This document shows, one piece after another, positions 9,004 to 16,217 of a stretch of DNA of 34,631 bases. The notes beneath the pieces are model-generated. The model had not been told where the DNA came from. It was given only the letters and a program-made list of their open reading frames with translations, and did no database searches. A program made the position numbers and the translations under genes. Within the stretch, counting starts at the first letter, position 1; the number at the start of each line of letters is the position of its first letter. This stretch comes from Pseudomonadota bacterium (GTDB lineage: Bacteria > Pseudomonadota > Gammaproteobacteria > Pseudomonadales > Moraxellaceae): NCBI GenBank assembly GCA_021848605.1, contig JAJZUM010000007.1:1-34631 (forward strand), read 5' to 3'.

Positions 9004-9672
9004 TCAGGCTTCGCTCCCCAAAGCTTCCAAGCGGCTGAGCCATGTTGCAAAGTGCGGACAGGCATCACGAATGGCCGTAATGCCAATCTTGCCCATCAGG
9101 GTCGGGCCGTTCGATGTTTCTTTGTAACCCGTCGCCATGGCCTGTAGTCGGGCTTTCGGGTGTGTGTCTTTGCCATGGTTAATCAGTTCCGGCTCTCCGG
9201 CCACCGCGATGGCATCAGTGACTTTCCCTACCAGGTCAGCACGGTCAAAGTGCTTTGCCAGAACGTTGGCATTGCAGAACACCCACGCCTCAAACTCATG
9301 CAGAGCCAGGAAGGGGATGAACCGCTGATTGTTAACTTTGGCAGCCAGGCAGGCTTCCAAGCCCGCCACTCGCTCACGGGGATTCCCTGGTAGCAGTGCC
9401 TCTTGGTAGCCGGGAACGTCATCTGGCAAGCCATAAAAATCGAGCAGGGTGGTGATCCATGCATCGGTATCGGAGGTCAATGGCAACAGGCTGCGTTGAA
9501 TTTGATGCCAGTTCGACACGCCGCCACGATGACCACCGCCAGCAGCCAAACGCTTGGTCCACAGCACGATGGGCTGAACGAATACACCATGGTTAGCCAG
9601 GTGCGGTGCGAGAGTTTGTTTGACGAAAATTTCCTCGGACTGCCCCTCTACAAGCATCAGTAGTCGGGTCAT
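9004..9672 (-). CDS. DUF4276 family, Toprim-like protein
   Basis: The 222-residue protein starts MTRLLMLVEGQSEEIF. The LVEGxSE motif at residues 7-13 resembles the first acidic motif of Toprim domains, with Glu9 as the likely metal ligand. DTD near 68, LLDFYGLPDD near 76 and the signature LALHEFEAWVF near 119 are typical of DUF4276. Toprim-like proteins are often nucleases; catalytic activity here is an inference. The ATG overlaps the ATPase stop as ATGA, so the two proteins should be made together. I rejected a 20-residue longer start because it lies inside the ATPase gene and matches no family. The role is probably the effector half of an ATPase-effector defence pair, analogous to OLD or PARIS systems, but this exact pairing is not assigned with certainty. 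Confidence 0.8.
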   Translation of the reverse strand: MTRLLMLVEGQSEEIFVKQTLAPHLANHGVFVQPIVLWTKRLAAGGGHRGGVSNWHQIQRSLLPLTSDTDAWITTLLDFYGLPDDVPGYQEALLPGNPRERVAGLEACLAAKVNNQRFIPFLALHEFEAWVFCNANVLAKHFDRADLVGKVTDAIAVAGEPELINHGKDTHPKARLQAMATGYKETSNGPTLMGKIGITAIRDACPHFATWLSRLEALGSEA

Positions 9673-10739
9673 GGACGACCTCCTAGGACGTTCTTCTCCC
9701 ACAGGTCGCCAATACTGAAGTCTTCCAGCCACAACGATAGCTTGTTTTCATCCAGACGCTTGAAGGTGGTCTTCAGGCCATCGTTTTCGGCAACGATCAC
9801 ATCCTTGGGCTCGAAGTTGTTCAGCAGGGTGACCGATTGCGTAGCCAGGATCACCTGAACACGCTTGGAAGCTGCATCCAGCATTTCGGCCAGGATGCGA
9901 ATGGCGAATGGGTGCAGGCCCAGCTCGGGCTCATCCAGCAGGATCAGCGCAGGCGGATTAGGCTGCAGCAGCAGCGTAGCAAGACAAATGAAGCGCAGCG
10001 TACCGTCGGACAGGGAGTAGGCATCAAAGTAAGCGTCCGAGCCCTTCTGACGCCACTCCAGCTTGATTTTTTTCTCGTTCAGTTGCGACGGTGCCAGCTC
10101 GAAACGGTCAAAGAACGGTGCCACCAGCCGAATGTGTTCCTCAATGTGGCGGAATTGCACGGGGTGCTTCTCCTGCAGCCAGTACAGGTAGGCTGGCAGG
10201 TTGGCCGCATCGGGGCGGAAACTGCGGTTGTCAGCAACGTTGCATGTCTGCTTGGCGGGCGAATTGTCCGAGGTGTCATGGAAGTGGTAAACGACTAAGT
10301 TACGCACCATTGGGAAAACGTGCTTCGGAATCTTGTTGCGGTACGACTCCGCAGCTTCCTCCAGCTTGCTTTCCTTGTGACCTACCGCAATTGGTTCGCC
10401 ATAGTTCCAAAAACCACTGTATTGTACCCACTCGTGCTCAAAAATCAGCGTGTCTTGGGATGCCTTCAGCGCAAAGCCGTAGGCGTTCTGGTCGAACCTG
10501 AAGTCGAGCGACAGGGTAGAAGTCTTCTTGCGCCCATGGTGCAGCAAGCGATCAGGCTCGCTGCCCACGTACACCTGCAGGTTGTGTGAAAGCACCCTTT
10601 CCAGCAAGCGGAATACACCAATGAAATTGGACTTGCCTGAACCGTTGGCACCGATAACCACGTTCAGGTCGCCCAGCTCAAGTTCCGCTTGTTTGATGGA
10701 TTTGAAGCCATCAATGGTTATTTTGCGTAGAGTCTTCAC
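9669..10739 (-). CDS. AAA family ATPase (SMC/RecF-like, AAA_21)
   Basis: The 356-residue protein is an ABC-type ATPase of the OLD/RecF class. It has IDGFKSIKQAELELGDLN then Walker A GANGSGKSN (residues 30-38, Lys36), the signature-like YSLSDGTLRF near 243, Walker B ALILLDEPELGLHPF near 266 and a switch strand VILATQS near 295. The switch carries Gln where many relatives have His. There is no fused Toprim or nuclease domain; that function appears to be supplied by the overlapping DUF4276 gene. The GTG start overlaps the stop of the HTH gene by 4 bases (GTGA). Such ATPases usually gate the activity of a partner nuclease or toxin, so a phage-sensing role is inferred, not shown. Confidence 0.88.
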   Translation of the reverse strand: MKTLRKITIDGFKSIKQAELELGDLNVVIGANGSGKSNFIGVFRLLERVLSHNLQVYVGSEPDRLLHHGRKKTSTLSLDFRFDQNAYGFALKASQDTLIFEHEWVQYSGFWNYGEPIAVGHKESKLEEAAESYRNKIPKHVFPMVRNLVVYHFHDTSDNSPAKQTCNVADNRSFRPDAANLPAYLYWLQEKHPVQFRHIEEHIRLVAPFFDRFELAPSQLNEKKIKLEWRQKGSDAYFDAYSLSDGTLRFICLATLLLQPNPPALILLDEPELGLHPFAIRILAEMLDAASKRVQVILATQSVTLLNNFEPKDVIVAENDGLKTTFKRLDENKLSLWLEDFSIGDLWEKNVLGGRP

Positions 10740-10954
10740 GGCGTTTCCCCCCGCCCCGAATCAAGCCCTTCCATCGACTGCTGCTTGATCCAAGCGTCAA
10801 TGTCCGCTTTGGAAAAGCGCCAAGTACCACCAACCTTGAAAGCGGGGATCTTCTTGGCACCTGCCAGTCGGTAAATCGTGCGCTCCGTGACCTTCAGGTA
10901 GTCGGCGACCTGCTTGATGGTGAGGATTTCACCCTCAGGGGGACTTGTAGACAT
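10736..10954 (-). CDS. Excisionase-family helix-turn-helix DNA-binding protein
   Basis: The 72-residue protein matches the excisionase/MerR-like HTH family: LTIKQVADYLKVTERTIYRL (residues 11-30) forms the HTH, followed by the wing IPAFKVGGTWRFSKADIDAWIKQQ. I chose ATG 10954 because the 40 residues of the longer frame are not conserved and the promoter at 10985-11013 sits inside that extension. It is the first gene of a three-gene operon and overlaps the ATPase start, so it probably autoregulates the module. There is no recombinase in this island, so a true excisionase role is unlikely. Confidence 0.85.
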   Translation of the reverse strand: MSTSPPEGEILTIKQVADYLKVTERTIYRLAGAKKIPAFKVGGTWRFSKADIDAWIKQQSMEGLDSGRGETP

Positions 10955-10984
10955 GGTAAAGGCCAATTTTGGGCAAACTCCGAC

Positions 10985-11013
10985 AGGATAGTGCAAAGTT
11001 TTCAAGGTATCAA
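10985..11013 (-). promoter_or_regulatory. Putative promoter of the HTH-ATPase-DUF4276 operon
   Basis: Minus-strand TTGATA (5 of 6) and TATCCT (4 of 6) are separated by 17 bp. The predicted start of transcription is about 25 bases before the HTH ATG. It gives the accessory operon a promoter separate from the flanking core genes. Confidence 0.55.
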
Positions 11014-11081
11014 TGACAGCTGGCTGCTGCTGGCAGAACGGGAAGAGGATCATGCCGCGGTATTCCGGACACATCCAAAAA

Positions 11082-11110
11082 GCCTGATCATGGGCCGCCT
11101 GATCATGGGC
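11082..11110. repeat. Tandem 14-bp direct repeat
   Basis: GCCTGATCATGGGC occurs at 11082-11095 and again at 11097-11110, a 15-bp period. Each copy contains the palindrome TGATCA. The pair lies about 70 bp upstream of the promoter of the HTH-ATPase operon, near the ychF-proximal edge of the island. It could be an operator for the HTH protein or a scar of insertion. Confidence 0.7.
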
Positions 11111-11166
11111 TAAAAGTTGTGTTATGTCGACTAGGGGGAAGTATTCACCTGCGCGGCGCCATCAAC

Positions 11167-11186
11167 GGTTGTTGCATGCAACGACC
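11167..11186. repeat. 20-bp near-perfect palindrome
   Basis: A perfect 12-bp palindrome GTTGCATGCAAC (11171-11182) extends outward to 20 bp with a single G-T mismatch (flanks GGTT and GACC). It lies just downstream of the ychF terminator hairpin. It is a candidate protein-binding site or chromosome-side remnant of an insertion junction. Confidence 0.6.
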
Positions 11187-11187
11187 T

Positions 11188-11216
11188 GAAATGAACAAGC
11201 CCCGTATCCACGGGGC
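11188..11216 (-). terminator. Putative intrinsic terminator of the pth-ychF unit
   Basis: A 7-bp stem GCCCCGT/ACGGGGC with loop ATCC spans 11199-11216. Read on the minus strand it is followed by TTGTTCATTT, a moderately T-rich tract. It lies about 65 bp after the ychF stop. Confidence 0.55.
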
Positions 11217-11279
11217 CTTGCGTTGATTTCATCGATGCGCCTGCAAGCAAGTGCAATCGCCTGAAATGGCTAGTTCGAA

Positions 11280-12371
11280 TCAGACGTTGAAGCGAAAGTG
11301 CATGACATCGCCATCCTGAACAATATAGTCTTTGCCTTCGAGTCGCCATTTGCCAGCATCCTTGGCACCCTGCTCACCTTTGTAGCGAATGAAGTCGTCG
11401 TATGCAATGACTTCGGCACGGATAAAGCCCTTTTCGAAATCGGTATGAATGACGCTGGCTGCCTTTGGGGCTGTTGCGCCTTTGGCAACAGTCCAAGCCC
11501 GAACTTCCTTGACCCCAGCCGTGAAGTACGTCTGTAGTCCAAGCAGTTCATAGCCGGCACGAATCACACGGTTCAAGCCGGGTTCTTCCATGCCGAGGTC
11601 ACTAAGAAAATCTAGGCGTTCACTTTCATCCAGTTCGGCAATCTCGGCTTCAATTTTGTTGCAAACAGGCACAACGACGGCCTTTTCTTGTTGGGCCAAC
11701 GCGCGGACGGCATCCAGATAAGGATTGTTCTCAAACCCGTTTTCGGATACGTTGGCAATGTACATCACGGGTTTGGTCGTAATCAGGCACAATGGCCGCA
11801 GCAGAGTAAGCTCATCGGTATCAAGTTGTAAGGATCGGGCTCGTTTGCCTTCAGCCAGAACCGGCTGTAGTTTTTCCAGGACTGGTTTGAGGGCAAGGGC
11901 CTCCTTATCACCAGCCTTGGCCTGCTTGCTGATGCGGTTCAGGCTTTTCTCAACGGTGTCCAGGTCGGCCAGTGCCAGTTCCATATTAATAATTTCAATA
12001 TCATCAACCGGATTGATGCGGTTGGATACATGGATGACGTTTTCGTCGTCGAAGCAGCGAACCACATGGGCAATGGCATCTGTTTCACGGATGTTGGCAA
12101 GAAACTGATTGCCAAGGCCTTCGCCTTTGGATGCACCGGCAACCAGACCAGCAATATCGACAAATTCCATACTTGTAGCAACGACCCGTTCTGGCTCGAC
12201 GATTTCTGCCAGGGCATCAAGACGTGGGTCTGGCATGGGAACGACACCCGTATTGGGTTCAATGGTACAAAACGGAAAATTTTCTGCAGCAATGCCGGCT
12301 TTGGTAAGGGCATTGAACAGGGTGGATTTGCCGACATTCGGCAATCCGACGATTCCGCAATTAAATCCCAT
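11280..12371 (-). CDS. ychF: Redox-regulated ribosome-associated ATPase YchF
   Basis: YchF is an Obg-family P-loop protein that prefers ATP and binds the ribosome; it is linked to stress responses and translation fidelity. The 363-residue protein has G1 [11 protein letters not shown] (residues 9-19), the switch sequence [20 protein letters not shown] near 73, a non-standard base motif NVSEN in place of NKxD near 205, and a C-terminal TGS domain ending [11 protein letters not shown]. Length is that of the family. The start lies 3 bp after the pth stop, the common pth-ychF pairing, and the gene ends at the island boundary. Confidence 0.96.
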   Translation of the reverse strand: MGFNCGIVGLPNVGKSTLFNALTKAGIAAENFPFCTIEPNTGVVPMPDPRLDALAEIVEPERVVATSMEFVDIAGLVAGASKGEGLGNQFLANIRETDAIAHVVRCFDDENVIHVSNRINPVDDIEIINMELALADLDTVEKSLNRISKQAKAGDKEALALKPVLEKLQPVLAEGKRARSLQLDTDELTLLRPLCLITTKPVMYIANVSENGFENNPYLDAVRALAQQEKAVVVPVCNKIEAEIAELDESERLDFLSDLGMEEPGLNRVIRAGYELLGLQTYFTAGVKEVRAWTVAKGATAPKAASVIHTDFEKGFIRAEVIAYDDFIRYKGEQGAKDAGKWRLEGKDYIVQDGDVMHFRFNV

Positions 12372-12374
12372 GGT

Positions 12375-12956
12375 TCAGGTTCCTTTAGCGGTTGACGAGT
12401 GGACGAGGTTCATGAAGGAAGCTGTATTGCCATCGAGCAAAAGCTGCCGATGCTCCAGTGCCTTAACGATACTTTGGTCGATCAGGGTACGTTCCGTTTG
12501 CCCGGGAGCGTGCAGGACAAAATCAACGACATTCTTTTGGCCGGCAGGAGGTCTGCCAATGCCCACACGCAGACGCGCAAAACCCGAATGCCCCAGCGCC
12601 TGAATGATGTCGCGCAGACCATTATGCCCGCCATGCCCACCACCTATCTTGAGACGGATCTGGCCGACACCAAGATCAAGTTCATCATGGGCAACCAAAA
12701 TGTCTGCAGGAAGAATCTTGAAGTAATGGGCAACACTCAGAACTGCCAGGCCTGACTTGTTCATGTAGGTATCCGGCAACAAAAAACGCACATCACCCAT
12801 GCGGGCAATACGTCCGTGCAAACGGGAATCACTCGACCAGTTCAGACGAAGACAATCAACCCACTGTTCGACGAACCAGGCCCCGGCATTATGCCGGGTA
12901 TCGGCATATTCCGGGCCTGGGTTGCCAAGCCCGACAATCAGACGAAATCCCGGCAT
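12375..12956 (-). CDS. pth: Peptidyl-tRNA hydrolase
   Basis: Pth releases tRNA from peptidyl-tRNA dropped by stalled ribosomes. The 193-residue enzyme shows VGLGNPGPEYADTRHNAG with catalytic His22, TYMNKSG near 63, VAHDELDL near 88, LKIGGGHGGHNGLRDI near 101 and the RLRVGIGRP motif near 128. Size and motifs are standard. It lies between rplY (18 bp upstream) and ychF (3 bp downstream), the usual translation-related cluster. Confidence 0.96.
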   Translation of the reverse strand: MPGFRLIVGLGNPGPEYADTRHNAGAWFVEQWVDCLRLNWSSDSRLHGRIARMGDVRFLLPDTYMNKSGLAVLSVAHYFKILPADILVAHDELDLGVGQIRLKIGGGHGGHNGLRDIIQALGHSGFARLRVGIGRPPAGQKNVVDFVLHAPGQTERTLIDQSIVKALEHRQLLLDGNTASFMNLVHSSTAKGT

Positions 12957-12974
12957 GATGAGTCAGTCTGGACC

Positions 12975-13571
12975 TTATTCTGCGTCTGTAGTGGATTTAT
13001 GCACGTTGGCAACCGGCTGGTCGTGATCGTGTCCAAGCGCCAGAACCGGAATTTCAACACCTTCGGGCAGTTTCAGGTCAGAGAGGTGCAAGGTTACGCC
13101 GACTTCAATGTTGGCCATATCCACTTCAATGAACTCAGGCAGATTGGCGGGTAGACAGCTGATTTCGACATCTGTCGTGTAGTGGGTAATTTGACCTCCA
13201 CCTGTTTTGACGCCAACACAGAGATCCTGATTGATGAAGTGCAGGGGTACACGAATGGTCAAGCGGGCCGTTGTATCAATACGCTGGAAATCGACATGCA
13301 TGGGAAACCCTTTGGCGGGGTGGCGCTGCATGGCTTTGATCAGGGCTGGTTCTTTGCTTCCTTCGATATCCAGGGTAATAACCTGTGAGAAAACGGCTTC
13401 GTTTTCGATGGCCTTGACCAAATCTTTAAGGGCAACGGAAATCGATTTGGGCGCATTTTTTCCGCCGTAGATAATGCCAGGAACGCGAGATTCCAGACGA
13501 CGAAGGCGGCGGCTCGCACCTTTCCCTTCTTCGTTCCGGACCCGGGCTTCCAGAGTAAGTTGTGTTGACAT
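12975..13571 (-). CDS. rplY: 50S ribosomal protein bL25, long Ctc form
   Basis: bL25 binds 5S rRNA in the large subunit. The 198-residue product is the long two-domain (Ctc/TL5) form. The N-terminal domain runs from LEARVRNEEGKGASRRLRR to HPAKGFPMHVDFQRID (residues 7-98) and the beta-rich C-terminal domain from there to about 185, including LPANLPEFIEVDMANIEVG. TAGGAGTT lies 5-6 bases before the ATG. The gene sits between prs and pth as in many proteobacteria. Confidence 0.95.
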   Translation of the reverse strand: MSTQLTLEARVRNEEGKGASRRLRRLESRVPGIIYGGKNAPKSISVALKDLVKAIENEAVFSQVITLDIEGSKEPALIKAMQRHPAKGFPMHVDFQRIDTTARLTIRVPLHFINQDLCVGVKTGGGQITHYTTDVEISCLPANLPEFIEVDMANIEVGVTLHLSDLKLPEGVEIPVLALGHDHDQPVANVHKSTTDAE

Positions 13572-13593
13572 GATGAACTCCTAGGTGAATTAA

Positions 13594-13614
13594 GGCTGTC
13601 TGCGACCAACAGCC
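13594..13614. other. Small hairpin between prs and rplY
   Basis: GGCTGT/ACAGCC with a 9-base loop lies between the prs stop and the rplY ribosome site. On the minus strand it is followed by TTAATT. It could be a weak attenuator or an RNA-processing hairpin in the rplY leader; evidence is limited to the stem. Confidence 0.3.
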
Positions 13615-13629
13615 GGGTTGTGAAAAAAA

Positions 13630-14580
13630 TTAGTAACGATCAAACATGGCACTGATTGATTCTTCATTGTTGATACGGCGCACCGTTTCTGCAAGAAGCG
13701 CAGAGATGCTGACCTGTCGAATGCGTCCACTGGCGGATGCTGCAGCCGACAAAGGAATGGTGTCGGTAACGACCAGTTCATCAAGCTTGGAACTGCGGAT
13801 ATTGTCAATGGCTGGTCCGGAAAGAACAGCATGCGTGCAATAGGCCAAGACACGGCGAGCTCCATGTTCTTTGAGCGCGGCGGCAGCCTTGCATAGAGTG
13901 CCAGCGGTATCAACTATATCATCAACAATAACACAGTCCCGATCCTTGACGTCGCCGATGATGTGCATGACCTGAGACTCATTAGCACGTGGCCGACGTT
14001 TATCAATAATGGCAAGATCGGCGTCATCCAGTTGCTTGGCAACTGCACGCGCACGAACCACGCCACCAACATCAGGGGAAACCACAACCAGTTCACCGTC
14101 GTGGTTTCGTTCCAGGTCAGCGAGCAGGACTGGAGAGCCGTAAATATTATCGACCGGGATGTCAAAGAACCCCTGAATCTGATCCGCATGCAAGTCAACG
14201 GTGAGAACTCGATCAATCCCAACGGTGGTGATCATGTCGGCGACAATTTTTGCAGTGATTGGTACTCGGGCAGAACGCACACGGCGATCTTGGCGAGCAT
14301 ATCCAAAATAGGGAATCACGGCAGTCACACGGCCAGCAGAAGCACGCCTTAAGGCATCCGCCATGACAACAAGTTCCATGAGGTTGTCGTTCGTTGGATT
14401 ACAGGTCGATTGGATGATAAAAGCATCCTTGCCGCGCACGTTTTCTCGGATTTCAACCTGGATTTCACCGTCACTGAATCGTCCCACCTGGGCTTCGGCA
14501 AGCGGGATGTGCAAATGCGACACGACTTTATGGGCCAGTGCAGGATTGGCATTTCCAGTGCAGACAACGAGATTGGGCAT
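13630..14580 (-). CDS. prs: Ribose-phosphate pyrophosphokinase (PRPP synthetase)
   Basis: Prs makes PRPP from ribose-5-phosphate and ATP for nucleotide, His and Trp synthesis. The 316-residue protein starts [16 protein letters not shown]. It has the flexible catalytic loop region [21 protein letters not shown] near 94, [22 protein letters not shown] near 129, [12 protein letters not shown] near 166 and the PRPP loop [13 protein letters not shown] near 215. The longer upstream frame crosses toward the tRNA-Gln gene and is not conserved, so I chose ATG 14580. The upstream tRNA gene is 82 bp away and may share the transcript. Confidence 0.96.
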   Translation of the reverse strand: MPNLVVCTGNANPALAHKVVSHLHIPLAEAQVGRFSDGEIQVEIRENVRGKDAFIIQSTCNPTNDNLMELVVMADALRRASAGRVTAVIPYFGYARQDRRVRSARVPITAKIVADMITTVGIDRVLTVDLHADQIQGFFDIPVDNIYGSPVLLADLERNHDGELVVVSPDVGGVVRARAVAKQLDDADLAIIDKRRPRANESQVMHIIGDVKDRDCVIVDDIVDTAGTLCKAAAALKEHGARRVLAYCTHAVLSGPAIDNIRSSKLDELVVTDTIPLSAAASASGRIRQVSISALLAETVRRINNEESISAMFDRY

Positions 14581-14662
14581 GATGTATGTACCTGAGATGT
14601 GTCTAGACCAGCCAACAGGGTCCATTGGCAATATATCAATGCATTCCGGAAAGGTTCTGGAA

Positions 14663-14737
14663 TGGCAGGGGCGGATGGATTCGAACCACCGCATGGCGGG
14701 ATCAAAACCCGCTGCCTTACCGCTTGGCGACGCCCCT
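14663..14737 (-). tRNA. tRNA-Gln (anticodon TTG)
   Basis: The 75-nt sequence folds as a cloverleaf: acceptor AGGGGCG/CGCCCCT, D arm GCC..GGC, anticodon stem GCGGG/CCCGC around the loop TTTTGAT (anticodon TTG), T arm GGTGG/CCATC around TTCGAAT, discriminator G and an encoded CCA. The D arm and anticodon loop closely resemble known proteobacterial tRNA-Gln. It lies between ispE and prs, the usual place in related genomes. Confidence 0.95.
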
Positions 14738-14757
14738 ATATGCTCTTAAAACCCGAT

Positions 14758-15615
14758 TTATTTCTTTGAGCCTATCTTATCCCATGCATCCATGGATTGC
14801 AGGAGAAGCGAACGGTTACAACCTTGCGCAACAAATCCAGCGAAAGGTGCCTGAGTCAAGCGATCAAGTGCCTGTTCCTTTGACGAACAGGACTGAACGA
14901 CACAGGAACCCGTTCCAGTCAGGAACGCAGGTCCAAAACTTCTCAGCCAATCCAGCCCTTGGGCGACTTCAGGATACATGCTGCATACAACCGGTTCGCA
15001 GTCGTTGTGAGCTCGTTCCCAACGAAAGGTGCTTAATGTACTGATCGGAGTGTCCCGTGTCAATTGGTCATGCTGAAAAATCGTGGCGGTCGCACAATGA
15101 ACAGGGGGGGTTAGGACGAGATACCAGGGCGTATTGAGTTGAACAGGTGTGAGGTGTTCGCCTACGCCTTCAGCCCAGGCCGACTGACCGTGAACAAAAA
15201 CCGGTACATCAGCACCGAGTTGCAAACCAATGTTGGCCAGCTGTTCGGTACTGAGCCCCATTTCCCAGAGATGGTTCAGCGCATGGAGAGTCGTTGCTGC
15301 GTCGGATGAGCCTCCACCAAGACCTGCGCCAGTTGGTATGCGCTTGTGCAGGCTGATACGGACCCCTGGAGCGGTATCAGAGTGACGTTGAAGCAGCCGT
15401 GCTGCACGCACGACCAGGTTGTCATCGGTGGCAAGATCGTGTCGATCCACTTCTAACACGATTTTGTGATGTGGTTCAAAACAGAGTGTGTCGTGCATAT
15501 CCAGAAACTGAAAAATCGTCTGGAGTTCATGATAGCCATCAGGTCGTCGACCGGTTATATGCAAAAAAAGGTTGATTTTACAGGGGGCAGGAAGAATCAA
15601 AGTTGGGGATGGCAT
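14758..15615 (-). CDS. ispE: 4-(cytidine 5'-diphospho)-2-C-methyl-D-erythritol kinase
   Basis: IspE is the fourth enzyme of the MEP pathway and phosphorylates CDP-methylerythritol. The 285-residue GHMP kinase has LPAPCKINLFLHITGRRPDGYHEL at the N-terminus (catalytic region), the ATP-binding glycine loop PTGAGLGGGSSDAATTL near 95-111, LGADVPVF near 133 and the C-terminal FLTGTGSCVVQS. The start overlaps lolB by 19 bases. IspD and IspF of the same pathway are encoded at 28630-29828. Confidence 0.95.
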   Translation of the reverse strand: MPSPTLILPAPCKINLFLHITGRRPDGYHELQTIFQFLDMHDTLCFEPHHKIVLEVDRHDLATDDNLVVRAARLLQRHSDTAPGVRISLHKRIPTGAGLGGGSSDAATTLHALNHLWEMGLSTEQLANIGLQLGADVPVFVHGQSAWAEGVGEHLTPVQLNTPWYLVLTPPVHCATATIFQHDQLTRDTPISTLSTFRWERAHNDCEPVVCSMYPEVAQGLDWLRSFGPAFLTGTGSCVVQSCSSKEQALDRLTQAPFAGFVAQGCNRSLLLQSMDAWDKIGSKK

Positions 15616-16217
15616 TGCGATGAAATCGTCCAGGCTTGAACAATAAGTGTCAGATGAAGCTGAGGGCCAGAAACATCTATGCGGCGGGGCAGCATAAACG
15701 GGCCTTCAGAATGGTACTGAGTGTAGAGAATTTGATAGGAACCATCAATCATACCGGCAAGATTCTGGTTTTGGTCCCACCAGACTTGTGCGGAGGACTG
15801 GTGAGGTCGTCCCGCCATCCAGTCCAACAGCGACGATGCAGGGAGCTCGATGCCAAAGGCCTTTTGGATCAGCTTATCCGGCCCAGGAGCTTGCCAGATA
15901 TGGCCAGTGGCGTCCTGGAGTTGTACCTGCATCGTATCACCATGGATCTGGAGTGGGTTCTGGTTCAAAGGCCCACTAAGGTCAAGATCCCATGTTTGTT
16001 TTTGATGGGACCAGTCAAGAAAAGCTACGGTACCATGATGATGGTAGCGTACCCCGATTTTTCCGGAAAAACTCCAGGAGCTGCAGCTGGGTTGAAACCA
16101 GCCAGAACTCCTGTGCCAAGGCTGTGGGTGTACCCCGGCAGGAACTTGGGGCAGGGATGTGCAGCCAGAAAGTATGGTGAGAACCATGACTGTGGCGATA
16201 AGCGAAGAGCGTATCAA
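15597..16217 (-). CDS. lolB: Outer-membrane lipoprotein receptor LolB
   Basis: LolB takes lipoproteins from the carrier LolA and inserts them in the outer membrane. The 206-residue protein has a lipoprotein signal ending in LSGC (Cys19) and the LolB-like run SSWSFSGKIGVRY...VAFLDWSHQ..WDLDLSGPL, followed by ASSLLDWMAGRP near 128 and a C-terminal LPRRIDVSG..LHLTLIVQAW. The start is TTG 16217, overlapping the stop of the TPR gene; the next ATG would leave too short a signal peptide. It overlaps ispE by 19 bases, giving the conserved TPR-lolB-ispE order. Confidence 0.88.
   Translation of the reverse strand: MIRSSLIATVMVLTILSGCTSLPQVPAGVHPQPWHRSSGWFQPSCSSWSFSGKIGVRYHHHGTVAFLDWSHQKQTWDLDLSGPLNQNPLQIHGDTMQVQLQDATGHIWQAPGPDKLIQKAFGIELPASSLLDWMAGRPHQSSAQVWWDQNQNLAGMIDGSYQILYTQYHSEGPFMLPRRIDVSGPQLHLTLIVQAWTISSQCHPQL

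Noticed and set aside
12109-12603. Plus-strand frame of 164 residues across ychF and pth
   Set aside because: It is antisense to two highly conserved genes and shows no family signature.
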